NCBI GenBank assembly: GCA_008933995.1
Contig: WARS01000029.1
Location: 24,393,879 to 24,457,878 of the forward strand
Length of the DNA stretch: 64,000 bases
Direction of reading: 5' to 3'
From: Datnioides undecimradiatus
Lineage: Eukaryota; Chordata; Actinopteri; Lobotiformes; Datnioididae
Position 1 is the first letter of the stretch. Every line of letters starts with the position of its first letter. The notes beneath the pieces are model-generated. The model was not told where the DNA came from. It saw only the letters and a list, made by a program, of their open reading frames with translations, and searched no databases. Made by a program: the position numbers and the translations under genes. Below are positions 11,903 through 23,400 of the stretch, in pieces.

Positions 11903-14900
11903 ATATTAAAACACTGTGCACTGTGTTCCTGTCTGCCTGCCTGTCTGTCTGCCTGCCTGCCTGTCTGCCTGCCTGTCTGTCTGCCTGCCTGCCTGTCTGC
12001 CTGTCTGTCTGCCTGCCTGTCTGTCTGCCTGCCTGCCTGCCTGCCTGTCTGCCTGCCTGTCTGTCTGCCTGCCTGTCTGTCTGCCTGCCTGCCTGTGTGT
12101 CTGTCTGCCTGTCTGTGTGTCTGCCTGCCTGTCTGTCTGCCTGCCTGTCTCACCTGTGCCTCCTTGGAGTTAACGGTATCAGTGATGTTCTGGATGTTTC
12201 GCTCCTGTCGCTGAGCTTCCTCTCCGGCCGCATGCAGCTCCAGCTCCATCTCACCGAGACGCTCCTGCAGCTTCTACACACACACACACACACACACACA
12301 CAGGCTGTAGTTACTGTTTGACTGCAAAGCAGATCTAGGTGGATGCTGGAGGTGGGGAACGGGGGCGTGTCTGTACCTGGTTCCTGGCCTCGCTCTCTCT
12401 GATCTTGGTCTGGAGCGAGCGGACCTGGTCCTGGGCCTTCTGCAGCTCGCCGACACACTGACCTGCAGCGCTCTCGTACTGACTGAGCTGCCCCTGCTGC
12501 TCATCGATGAGCCTCTGAGGACACACAGATGAAGCCGTGTGGTTATATCGCACATCACAGAGTCATTGCAGCTGAAAGTTCATTTCCTCGCGTGATCTGA
12601 TGCTTTTCTCGGTCGCAGCTGAGGAACTCAGCACAAACACGTGTGTTGTTGTTCCTGCAGCTGTCCTGTGAGCGAGCGAGAGTGGAGAGTGATGTCAGCT
12701 CGCTGCCTCGATGACTTCCTGGGGAAGCGGCTGTTGCCACGACAGCCTGTTGTTGACTTCCTTGTTTGTGTTTTTATAATCTGTGTAACGGAGTGATGTC
12801 ACCGCTCGAGCAGCCGCTTCTACAGCTGTTCACAGGCAACTTTAAAGCGCCGGTTCACCACTTTTCTCTTGATACTTCTGGTCTATTTTCACCAAATACA
12901 TACCCATTAATTACTCAAAGCCTGACTGCAGATTAAAGTGTGTTCTGCATACATGTAAACAAGTATTACATCTCTGCAGGATTAACAACAAAAGGTGAAA
13001 TTCCTTTAGAATTAAAGCCAAATTTACAGCTACTTCAGTTATTCAGCCTCAGAACTGATGCGCTGCAGCTTCTTTCCTCAGAACGAAGCAACAACAGGGC
13101 GAGGAAACGAGGTTAATGCTCCTGCAGCAGACACTTAATGTGGGAGCACGTTCTTTAGCACGTTCCACTGAGCTCAGAGTCAAACCCTGCAATCAGGCTG
13201 CAGACTGCGTGGCTTTCATCAGTCTGGACGGCGACGTGTTGCAGCTCACACACGGGTCAGTGCTGCTAATAAAGTTTCACAGACACGAGATGCATCGATG
13301 TCGTGCAGCGCGGCGTGCAGTGCTGCTGCTGTGGAGGTTACTTTAACTGATGACACAGACGCCTGTTAGCAGAGAGGGTGAACAGAGTCGTTCAGTTCCC
13401 CTGAATCTAAACGCTCAGTGTGTCGTTCAGTCAGACGACAACAGAGCCGCGCTGTCTGCTGGCACACTGCACCACGCTCGCACTGATCATTAACATCACA
13501 ATAGGCCAGTTATGAAACCGGATCGGGCCGAGGCAGAGCCTTAGCTTGGAGACTGTTGCCAAGGCAACGGGAGTGTTGCTAGGACACCGAGGAGGAAGAG
13601 CATTCGCGCAGCCCCAAGAGAGGCTAATCAAGGCAGCGGGTGGGACGCCGCGCTCAGCTTTATGAGGACAGAGGATCCAGAGAGATGTGACCTCGTTCAC
13701 GGACGAACATCTGCGTTATATAAAATATATAAAAATATATAAATATTAAAAGCCTGTGATTTCTCTTCAGATCTCTGCTGCATCAGTGCAGCAAAAACCA
13801 GCAAAGGATGTTTTTTAAATAATTTGCCTCGTTGCAGTTTGAACTGAAATGAAACCTTTCAAATGGTTTTTGCTCCATAAAATCAGGGACTTTGCAGAAA
13901 CAGATGGAAATAGAGACTGATCACATTACATTTTGGTTGTTTACTGAAATTAAAGCTATAAATCTGCGCCGGCAGGATGAGCTACGTCAGCCGGGGTCAG
14001 AGGTCAACCAGAGACCGGGTCCTGCTGCTCCTGATCTACCTGCTGGAAGCGGAACGGCCCGCACTGAACGTAATCATCCAGCCACTGCTCCTCCAGCTCC
14101 GCCAGCTCCACCTGCAGCTCCTGCTGGGGACTCGGGGTCACGACCTCCGGGACGGGCCGGTGGGGGTACAGCTCACAGTGCGCCGCCCCTCCGCAGGGCG
14201 ACCTCAGTGTGACGGGGGGCAGGGGCAGGGGCAGCGACAGGCCTTGCTCCAGTTTGGCTTTGACCAGAACCGGGAGCTTGCTGCCCCTTCGAGGCTTCAC
14301 TGGCCGGTACTCCCAGCCCCTCAGCAGGCTCAGCATCATCTCCAGCCCAGAGACGGAGCTCTTGCTTCGGGGTTCGTCCCTTCTCGCTGCAGCCTCCTCT
14401 GGATCTTTCACTGGCTCTGTTTCCTCTTTGTGGCTCGCAGGAGGGCAGCTCACATCCACGGCGGTGTCAAGAGACTCCACAGACGAAGCTGGGCTGACGC
14501 TCGCCCTGTCACACATGGTCTTATCGGTGTCCAGCTCTGCTGTGGTGGACTCAAAGGAGACGGTTGTAGCCTCAGAAGCCTTGGCGGAGTCCTCCACCCC
14601 TGGAGCGGCTGCTGAGTAGCGGGTGGACGGGCCGCAGGATGTGCTCCTGCGCCCAACCTTGCGGGGCACCTTGCACACGGCCTCGTAGTCAGAATCAGCA
14701 ACTCGGAGCGCGGCGCAGCCCCTGCACCGCCTTGGCTTCTGGCCTGAGACGGACTCTGCTGCCGGGCACTGCAGGAGGTGGTGGTGGTGGTGGTGGTCCA
14801 GGGCGGCGTCCTCCTTATCAGCCCAGGATTCATACACACAGTAAGTCAGATCATCCTGGATCATGTCTGAGTATCTCACATCCTGCAGGGCTGACAGGTC

Positions 14901-17199
14901 CACCACAGGAGAATCTTCAGACCCGGCCTCAGTCCCAACCACCTCCACACCGGACCCGGGCGCAGCCACGTTCCCGTCCTCCGTGTTGTTCTTCCGGTAG
15001 AGTCCTCCGATGCACTGCCGCAGCCGGTCCTTCTCCAGCAGCAGCTTGTGGAGGCGCTCCAGGGACAGCGCCTCCACGCGGGCGATGACCGTGTCGAAGC
15101 GGTACATGCGGTCCAGCATGAAGGTGCACTTAGAGCAGGCGAACTCCCCGCGGCCATCCCGGGTCAGCTCGTGGCCCAGAGCGTGGGACAGCAGCACCTG
15201 CAGGTTGACCTTGGCCGCCGGGTGGAAAATCCATCGCCGCTGGTTGCCGCAGAGCTCGCGGGCGCAGATCCTGCACGCCTCCTTCATCTTCACCACGTCC
15301 AGCATCACAACAGCATGCAGGGAACCAACGGCCAATGAGAAGACGGCGCTTTAAAGTCAGTTTGAGGCATGTGACAGCTCCTTTGGGTTGAGTTCAAACT
15401 GAGACCTTTGATGTGTTTTTGTCCCTCCTCAGACTCCGTCCTGAAGAAGACCATGTGATGTGACTGAAAGCTCCAACGCAGCTGCTAAACGGTCCTCAGG
15501 AGCTCACTCCCAGTCTCAAATCCCGATGTTTCATTTGTTTTTAATCAGATGACACTGATTTCAGGATGAAGCGGGTCTCTGCAGGAGGACTGAATCCGGG
15601 TCACGTGATGATGTGGATCAGGGTCGGGAGCATCAGCATCCTGTCAAGTGTTTCAGCCTGAAAAAGCTCAAATCTCGTGGGATCACGCTGACAGGACGAC
15701 GTGATCTGCGGCGTTAATGCGCTGAGGAGCGGATGTGATTGAGTCTCTGTCACGGGTTCACGTTTTCACTTCCTCGGTGCTGCACGCGCGTGAGGTCTGA
15801 TCGCTCCGGTTTGACTCCTGTCGGTTTGTCCTCAGCGGTCCCAGCGGCGGACACGGTTACCGGCTCCTATCTGCTGGCTGATTTAAATCAATGACGCGTC
15901 TCTTCATGACAGCATCGCCCCGCCGCAGCTGTAGCTGCATCCGGTTTGATCCGACACGCCAACGCGGAAAATAACAACAAAACCCGTTTCCGCCGCTCCT
16001 CGACGGTTTGGGTCTCGGTGGATGGACCGGAGACCGTCCGAGGCCCCGGTCCGGCTTCAGCAGCTGAGGATGGAGGAGGGAGCGGCTGTCAGACCGACAC
16101 AACGGCGCAACGTTGACAGAAACCAAAGATCGCATATGTTCGGGAAGATGTATCACTCCGCAGCTTCAACTAGTCCCGGCTGTGTTTGTGAACCAACTTC
16201 CTAAAAATAAAACTAATGTTTTATTATATCTGCTCTCTAAGAGTGTTCAACATATTTAACTGAATTTGGAAAATTCATTAAAAAATAAAGTTTAATTAAA
16301 TTAAATTAAATTTTAAAATTGAAATTGATTTAATTTAATTTAATAAAAAAAAACTAAAATGAAATAAAAATAAAATAAAAGCTGCAACAACCAGTTTTAT
16401 GGTTTGATGCAACTTTATAAATAGATTTTTCTAAGTTTTAATAATAATAATAATAATACTTGGTGCTGTATTCACCTTTATACTTTTCTCAGGTTGAGAT
16501 GTTAAGACACATGACATGTGAATCACGGTTACAGATTAAAGTATAAAGGAGGTAAAGGTCCAGTTTTCACATCATATAACAGTATATAAATATATAATAG
16601 AGGCAGCCTGGTGCGGTCAAATGATACTTGAAGTACTTTTAGCTGCTATTTACTTGATACTTCTGAACTTTTACTATATAATTTATTTTACTCAATTGAA
16701 TGATTTAACTGCTTCTTCCGAAACTGTAAACCACTTAAAAACGATTCATATTAAAATCTATAAAAATCTGAGGAGCGTCTGCTGACGGCGGGAAGCTGCA
16801 GCGAGCTCAGGTTTCCGTTCCGTGTTCTTCGGTTTATGTTTCCTGAATTAGTGTCGGAGTGAGACCTCCTGACACAGCCTGGGCTGAACCATTTTACTGG
16901 AAATAGGGGGGTTTGTCTAAATTCTGTCCTATTGATTTTGTATTCTATTTCCACAGTTTATTTGTTTCGTGTTTTCCGGTCAATGACTTTGGATTACTGT
17001 GATTTTAATTAGTTTGAGTTATGTATTTAATATGAATGTTGATGGGATCATGTTTGTTGCTGTTTCACAGCAGCAGTAAATAAAATATGATGTAAATATA
17101 AAGTGCGTTCTCATTATTTTATGTTTCTAATAAGACTGAAAGATGAAGCCAAAGGATTTATGTCGGAACTTCAAAATACAGTTCTCCACACAGCCCGTT

Positions 17200-17245
<46 letters not shown>

Positions 17246-17340
17246 CATCAGGTTCATTAAATTCTCTAAATCGTCAGCGTGGAATGAGTTCATGTCTTTC
17301 GCAGGGGCACCGAGTCCTTCACACAATTAGAGAGGGAGGA

Positions 17341-17397
<57 letters not shown>

Positions 17398-17412
17398 AGT
17401 ATGTGTGCGTGT

Positions 17413-17468
<56 letters not shown>

Positions 17469-20400
17469 ATGTGCGTGTATGTCTTTCTGTTCGTGTTTAA
17501 AACGCGTTAAAGCGAATCGGTGCTCGGTGCTCGTGCCCGGCCCTCAGCCCTCACACTCCCCCTGTCTGTGTGGAACAGTGTGGGTTGACCTGCTGTGTCT
17601 CCCTCCTCCCGCTGGATCTGCTGGCTCTCTGTGTTTAATGCGGTGCAGTGTGGCTGCAGGGCGCTGCTCTGCGCTGAGATAACGATCTGTTTTGATTTGG
17701 CGCCTGAGTAATGAAATCAGATTGGACCGAGGGTCGCGAGCGGGCGAATGCATCATGTAAATGAGGGTAGACGAGTACAAACAAGTGTGTATTCTGTGTG
17801 TGTGTGTGTGACTCCGCTCTGGCCCGCACTCTGTCTACATCCGTCACCCTCTCCGGCCTCTGGAGACTCGACAGTAAAGCAGCGATCGGCTGGAAGGAGC
17901 CGCGCAATCAAGAATCAATTAATCCTAATCAGAGCTGTGAGGCGAGCGCGTCCGGCGGCTCCCGGCGCTGTTTACTTTCCTCAGAGCGGCAGAGACGCTG
18001 CAGTGTGACGGCGCAGACAGAGGAGGTGTCTCTGCGCCTCTCAAACGTCTCACTTGTTGCTGCGCCAAGTAAATAAGCCTGAGTGTGTGTGTGTGTGTGT
18101 GTGTGCGCAGCGCAGCCAGCAGACAGGGAGCTGATTATAATTATAACCGGCGTCAGTGAGGAGACACAGGCTGGATTAACCCGCCTGTGCGGTTCGTGTG
18201 ATTCCCTGACAGCCGCTGATCTGTGGCCGCATGTACCGAAGCTGCACAACCTGCGCGACTGTGCAACATCAGCGGACAAATGAGCTGCACGACTACCCTT
18301 CAACCGCCTCTTGACATGTAAAACTGTTCAGATTAATGAGGTTTTATGAAGAAACACAACGAACAAATTACTGTATTTCCAGTTAAAGTCGTGCATTTGA
18401 TATTTTACTTGACGCAGGGTGGAAATTATTAATCACATTTCATGCACAGATATGTGATTAATAGTTAAACCTGGTCTCTGCAGTTCTTTGTTTTATGGTA
18501 AAAGTTGGAAAAGAGGAAGCAAAGCTGCCAGTAACCGGAAGCCAAAGGGAAGAAACAAAGAGGGAAAGACAGTTTCAGGGTGTTAAACTGCTGGAGGGTC
18601 TCAGCAAAGTCTCGTTTTTAGGAGTTTCTTATCATTTTTATACAAAAATATTTAAAATTAAACTGCAAATGAGCAACGTCTGTGAGATAAAAGCCATGAA
18701 ATAAGAAGTGTTTGTCCTAAAAGGAAAAGTTGAGGAAAGCAGCTCCGCACAGTGTAGATTAGACACCACTGGAGGGAGCCACCTCTCCTTCATCATGCAC
18801 GGCTTCATCAGAGTCACACCTGTAACCAGGTGAGAGCAGGCGCGTCTCATTCATGCATAGTGAGGAGCAGATGTTTGTCTTACCCGCATCTGCGCCTGCA
18901 GTCTGAGCTCAGCGCCGTCCTGCAGGAGAAACACAGACGCTGTGTTAAAACAGATTCATTTGATGTTTGTGCACAAACATGGCAGCTCTGATCCAGCTCC
19001 ACGATCCACTCCTGCAGCTCTAAACCGGCTCCACCTCCCTGCTGCAGCTCTGATCCGGCTCCACCTCCCCTCCTGCAGCTCCAAACCAGCTCCCACCTCC
19101 CACTCCTGCAGCTCTGATCCAGCTCCGCGATCCCTCCTGCAGCTCTGATCCGGCTCACGCGATCCACTCCTGCAGCTCTGATCGCTCCCACCGATCTCCT
19201 GCAACTCTAAACACGGCTCCACCTCCCCTCCTGCAGCTCTGATCTGGCTCCACCTCCCCTCCTGCAGCTCAGTCAGCTCCACCTCCCTCCTGCAGCTCCT
19301 GATCGGCTCCACCTCCTCCTGCAGCTCTGATCCCAGCCCACCTCCGCTCCTGCAACTCTAGGCGGCTCCACCTCCCACTGCTGCAGCTCTGATCCGGCTC
19401 CACCTCCCCTCCACAGCTCCAAGCCAGCTCCTCACTCCTGCAGCTCTAGGCGGCTCCACCTCCCTCCACCGCTCACAGTCGGCTCCACCTCCCCTCCTGC
19501 AGCTCCAAGCCAGCTCCCATCTCCAGCTCCTGCCGCTCCAAGCCAGCTCCATCTCACGCTCCTGCAACTCGGCCCGGCTCCACCTCCCCTCCTGCAGCTC
19601 TGATCGCTCCACCCCACTCCTGCAGCTCCAAACCAGCTCCATCTCCCGCTCCTGCAGCTCTGATCCCCGCTTCCTCCCAGCAGCTGCGTCAGGTGACGAG
19701 TACAGTTTCATTAGGACTTTTCTGAGACGTGCTGTGCTGCTCCACTGGCACACATGTGATGTAAAAACAGCCTGATGCCTCAGAGGCTCGGCCGCTCCGG
19801 GGATTTGAGCCAAAACACAAAGATGGAGGGCGGGAGAGGAGGGACGGGGGCGACCTGAGGGGGGGCTGCACCTGCCTGGGTCAGCCAGGAGCCGCACTGC
19901 AGAGGATCAGGATCTGAGGCAGGGCTGCAGAGATTCAGGGCCTCGTGCTGCTGCAGTGTGCAGGTGGTTCAGCTCCGGTTGCTGCTCAGGTTGAAGCGCA
20001 CAGACTCATGGTGTCATTCTCTTTAATTCTGGATTCGCTTGGTTTTGAGGTTAAGCTGCTGTGAAACATCTAGAACATCTTCTGTTCACAGAAAACTGGA
20101 TTCGTGTTGTCCTCAATCATTATGATAATTATTCTGTTTTAGTCTGTGCGTCTCCCCTCATCCCCTGGACTCCTTCAGTATTTAATACTCACATTTAAAA
20201 TAATAATTCAGAGTTTGAACCCAGTGTCAGGACGCTGTGATGCCACTGACGGTACAGTGAAAGCATCGTGCAGCCACCATGTGTCTGTACCTCGGCTTCT
20301 CGCTCCTTCCTCTCCAGAGACGCTGACAGGTGCTGAACTTTGACCTCCAGCGAATGTTTCTGCTGCTTCAGCTCTTCGATCACCCTGAGAGAGAGAGAGG

Positions 20401-23400
20401 GAGCACGGTGAAGCACGGTGGATGCAACTCATGCTGATTAATCTGTGAAGTGTGAAATCTGTAAAAGAAGCTGAGAAGCATTTTAAACTGCGGTCACCTG
20501 TCTTTGTCGCCCAGAGTGTCCTGTGCGAGTCGTCCCCCTGAGCCTCCGCTCTCCTCCATCCTCTCCACCATCTCTCTCTCCAGAGCCAGGCAGCGCTGGG
20601 CCTCGGAGTCCGCCAGCGAGGCCATCCGCTCGGCCTCGCCTCGCGCCAGCTCGGCCTCCTGAACGCAGCGCAGACAGCGGGAGAAACTGAAGCGCTTCAA
20701 CACATCATCACTTCACAACGGCACAACTACAAAGTCAAGACTCTGCAGGGACGAACCGATGTGCACGTCTGCAGCAGAGGTGCCGCTGCATGTGTGTGAT
20801 CATCAGCACTGCAGGTGTGTGTGTGGGTGTGTGTGTACCTCCTGCAGCAGCTGGACTTTGGTCTCCAGGATTTCCTGCATGTGGCTGATCTCCTCCTGCC
20901 GCTCTGCCAGGCGACGCTGCAGCTCTGCCTCATTCTGATTGGACAGGCTCTCTGCCGTCGACCTGCAGAGTCAGCAAACATGGTTTTATTTCAAGGTGAA
21001 GCCGTGAAACGAAAACGCCATCTTTCAGGGGAAACAAAGCTGTTTGTTTATCGAGTATGAAAGTAGGTAAACAATAAATAAAAACAGTAAAACTCTGATA
21101 AACACACGACAGATATAAAACCTGAAACATGTGCGGTTCATTTTCAGCCGTTTGTGCATTGGCTCAGGTGCTGCAGTCAAATTCAAGTTACTTGTACTTT
21201 ACTCGAGTATCTTCATTGCTTTTTAGTTACTTTTCATTTCTCCAGGTGCATCAGCGTTGAATAGTTCTGATAACTTGATTAAATAAGTGATTTATTATTA
21301 AATCCCCACTGACCTGGGACCAGCTCAGGCTGTGCTCAGTGAATATTTGTGTTTTTCTGAATATTTTAAGATGTTAGTGGAGGTGCTGTCCCACCTCAGG
21401 AGGACTGTCCCACCTCAGGAGGTGCTGTCCCACCTCAGGAGGACCGTCCCACCTCAGGAGGACCGTCACACCTCAGGAGGACCGTCCCACCTCAGGAGGT
21501 GCTGTCCCACCTCAGGAGGACCGTCCCACCTCTGCCGTGTGGTTAAATCAGCAGCTGCATGAAGAAAACATGCTGATGCTGCAGTTTCCTGATGGTTTGG
21601 AGACACAGAGGTTAAACCAAAAAGTCTTAGCGTGGAGAGCTCCTCGCCTGCAGGGTGAGGTGCCTCCTGACCCCTCTGAGGGTGGAGGTGGAGGAGGTGG
21701 TGGAGGTGGGGGTTTGTCTGTCACTGCTCCACCTCTCAGCAGCTCACACTGAGCCGTTCCCTGCTCACATCTCTCAGCCGCCTGTTAATAGCTGCGCTGA
21801 TAAACTGTGAGACCGGAGTTTATTTATGAAGCTCAGCACGACCCCGAGCTCCACCTCAGCGCCAACACACCCACTCTCACCCACACCCATTAATCTGACA
21901 GAGCCACAGACTGAGTGAACTAATTACAGCCCGTGGTGCACGACAACCCCGCGATAACATGAGCTCAGCTAATGGTGTTTTCCCATCAGCCAAACGTGGT
22001 GACGGACCGATGCGTCTGCAGCTCTTCTCACTGACACAGTTTCATATGAATTTAAGGTGGACTGCTGCAAATCAAAGTGTAAAGGAGGGACGCGTGCGTT
22101 GCTGCTGCAAAATCACCTCAGAGAGAAACGATGAAACATTAATGTAACATCAAAAGTGCATGAGTGCAGGCAGAGGAGTGATGCAGAGCAACAGTCCCTC
22201 TCTGATCCTCCTGCACGAACAGAATCTGACTTTAAAGGATCAGTTCACCACATTTACTCAAAGAAACATGTTCAACCAATCAGAGCCTGAAAACACGTGA
22301 CACAGCGTTAGGTAAACGAAGATTAGCCAGTAGCATTGGTACGTCTATTAGCGAGTTAGCTGAAGACACGCGGCGCTGTGACGTCACTGAGCTCACTCTG
22401 TGTTAATGAGCTGTAGGTGAGGCTTTAATTAAACCTGAGGTAAAAGCTGAAACTGTTCCCGCTCAGAGTCACCGCACACCGCCGAGGGACGGACAGCTGC
22501 CTCGCAGACAGGTGCTGCAGCGCCAATAGTCCCCGACTCAGCAGCACGACAAACCCCAAAGCACCTCTGCCCTTTACCCCCCCCCTCCCCCAACAAACCC
22601 CCGGCCCCTCTTCACCTCCCCCCATCCCAGAACACAGAGCCACTTCATCCTCTTCACATGCACCTCGCTGCTGAGTCCATGCACGGCATTCCTCTGAGCT
22701 TAGTGTGTGTTGTGATAGCTAGGTGAGTGCAGGGGCGTGTGTGACCAGAGGCTGCTGGGCGCCCCCAGGACCCGGCGGCCTCTGAAGCACTGCAGGGACT
22801 CATGGGAAATAATCAAACCAGTGATGAAAAGAGTGTTTTTGTGGTCCTCTGGTTCCCTTCAAGGCTTTTCAACAGATCTGAGCAGCACGAGCGGCCGAAC
22901 GCCTGAAAACGCTTTTCATTTAGAAACTTGGGGGTGGTGTGGAGGTCATACTCACAGAGCTTTGTCCAGGAGCTGCTGCTTCTCCTCGAGTTCGTTTTTC
23001 AGGCTCTCCACTTGAACCTTCAGCTCGATGTTCTGGAAAACAGAAAACAGAAGACGAGAGTGAACCACTGTTTACTGATGGTCTCGGGGAAATAACGTCA
23101 CATTAGCATTTATTTTCAAGAACGTTCTGCTTTAGGTTTGTGGTTTTTGGTGTTCAGGGGTCAGATGTTTGCAGAATAAATCCCAAAAACATGTAATTGT
23201 TGTATTAAATTATGCAGAATAATCAGTATTTTCCATTGGCAGTGATCTGCAGACAGACACAGGCTGCACGTGCTGACCTGCATTTCAGGGAGCTCAGTTG
23301 GACTATAAATAGCTGGTGCACCTGCTGTATCTGTCTCCTCTGCAGCCCCGTCAGTTTAATATCCTCCACACTCACCCCCTCTCCTCCCCCCCTCCCCCTC

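Larger units (their letters stand above)
16151..18883. other. pde4dip intron between alternative promoter and microexon
   Basis: AT-rich at 16200-17100, then GT repeats (17202-17240, 17344-17460, 18082-18105). An island at 17640-18290 is GC-rich and free of simple repeat apart from the last GT tract. No exon seen. Confidence 0.55.

Noticed and set aside
11839..12321. Cys/Leu/Pro ORFs (plus) and Arg/Gln ORF (minus) of 85-136 codons
   Set aside because: They read through the CTGC/CTGT array; only 12154-12273 on the minus strand is real exon.
15306..15335. Extending the alternative N-terminus to 15335
   Set aside because: The codon there is TTG, not ATG; the first true ATG is at 15305.
13977..15354. 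Forward ORFs of 212, 136, 149 and 114 codons
   Set aside because: Antisense shadows of the alternative first exon; the minus-strand frame has the family homology.
18880..19897. Minus ORFs of 103-179 codons with repeating SCR/GGGAG/SELQ words
   Set aside because: Minisatellite translation; copies vary in length out of frame and no codon conservation is evident. Only the 36 bp microexon at the edge is kept.
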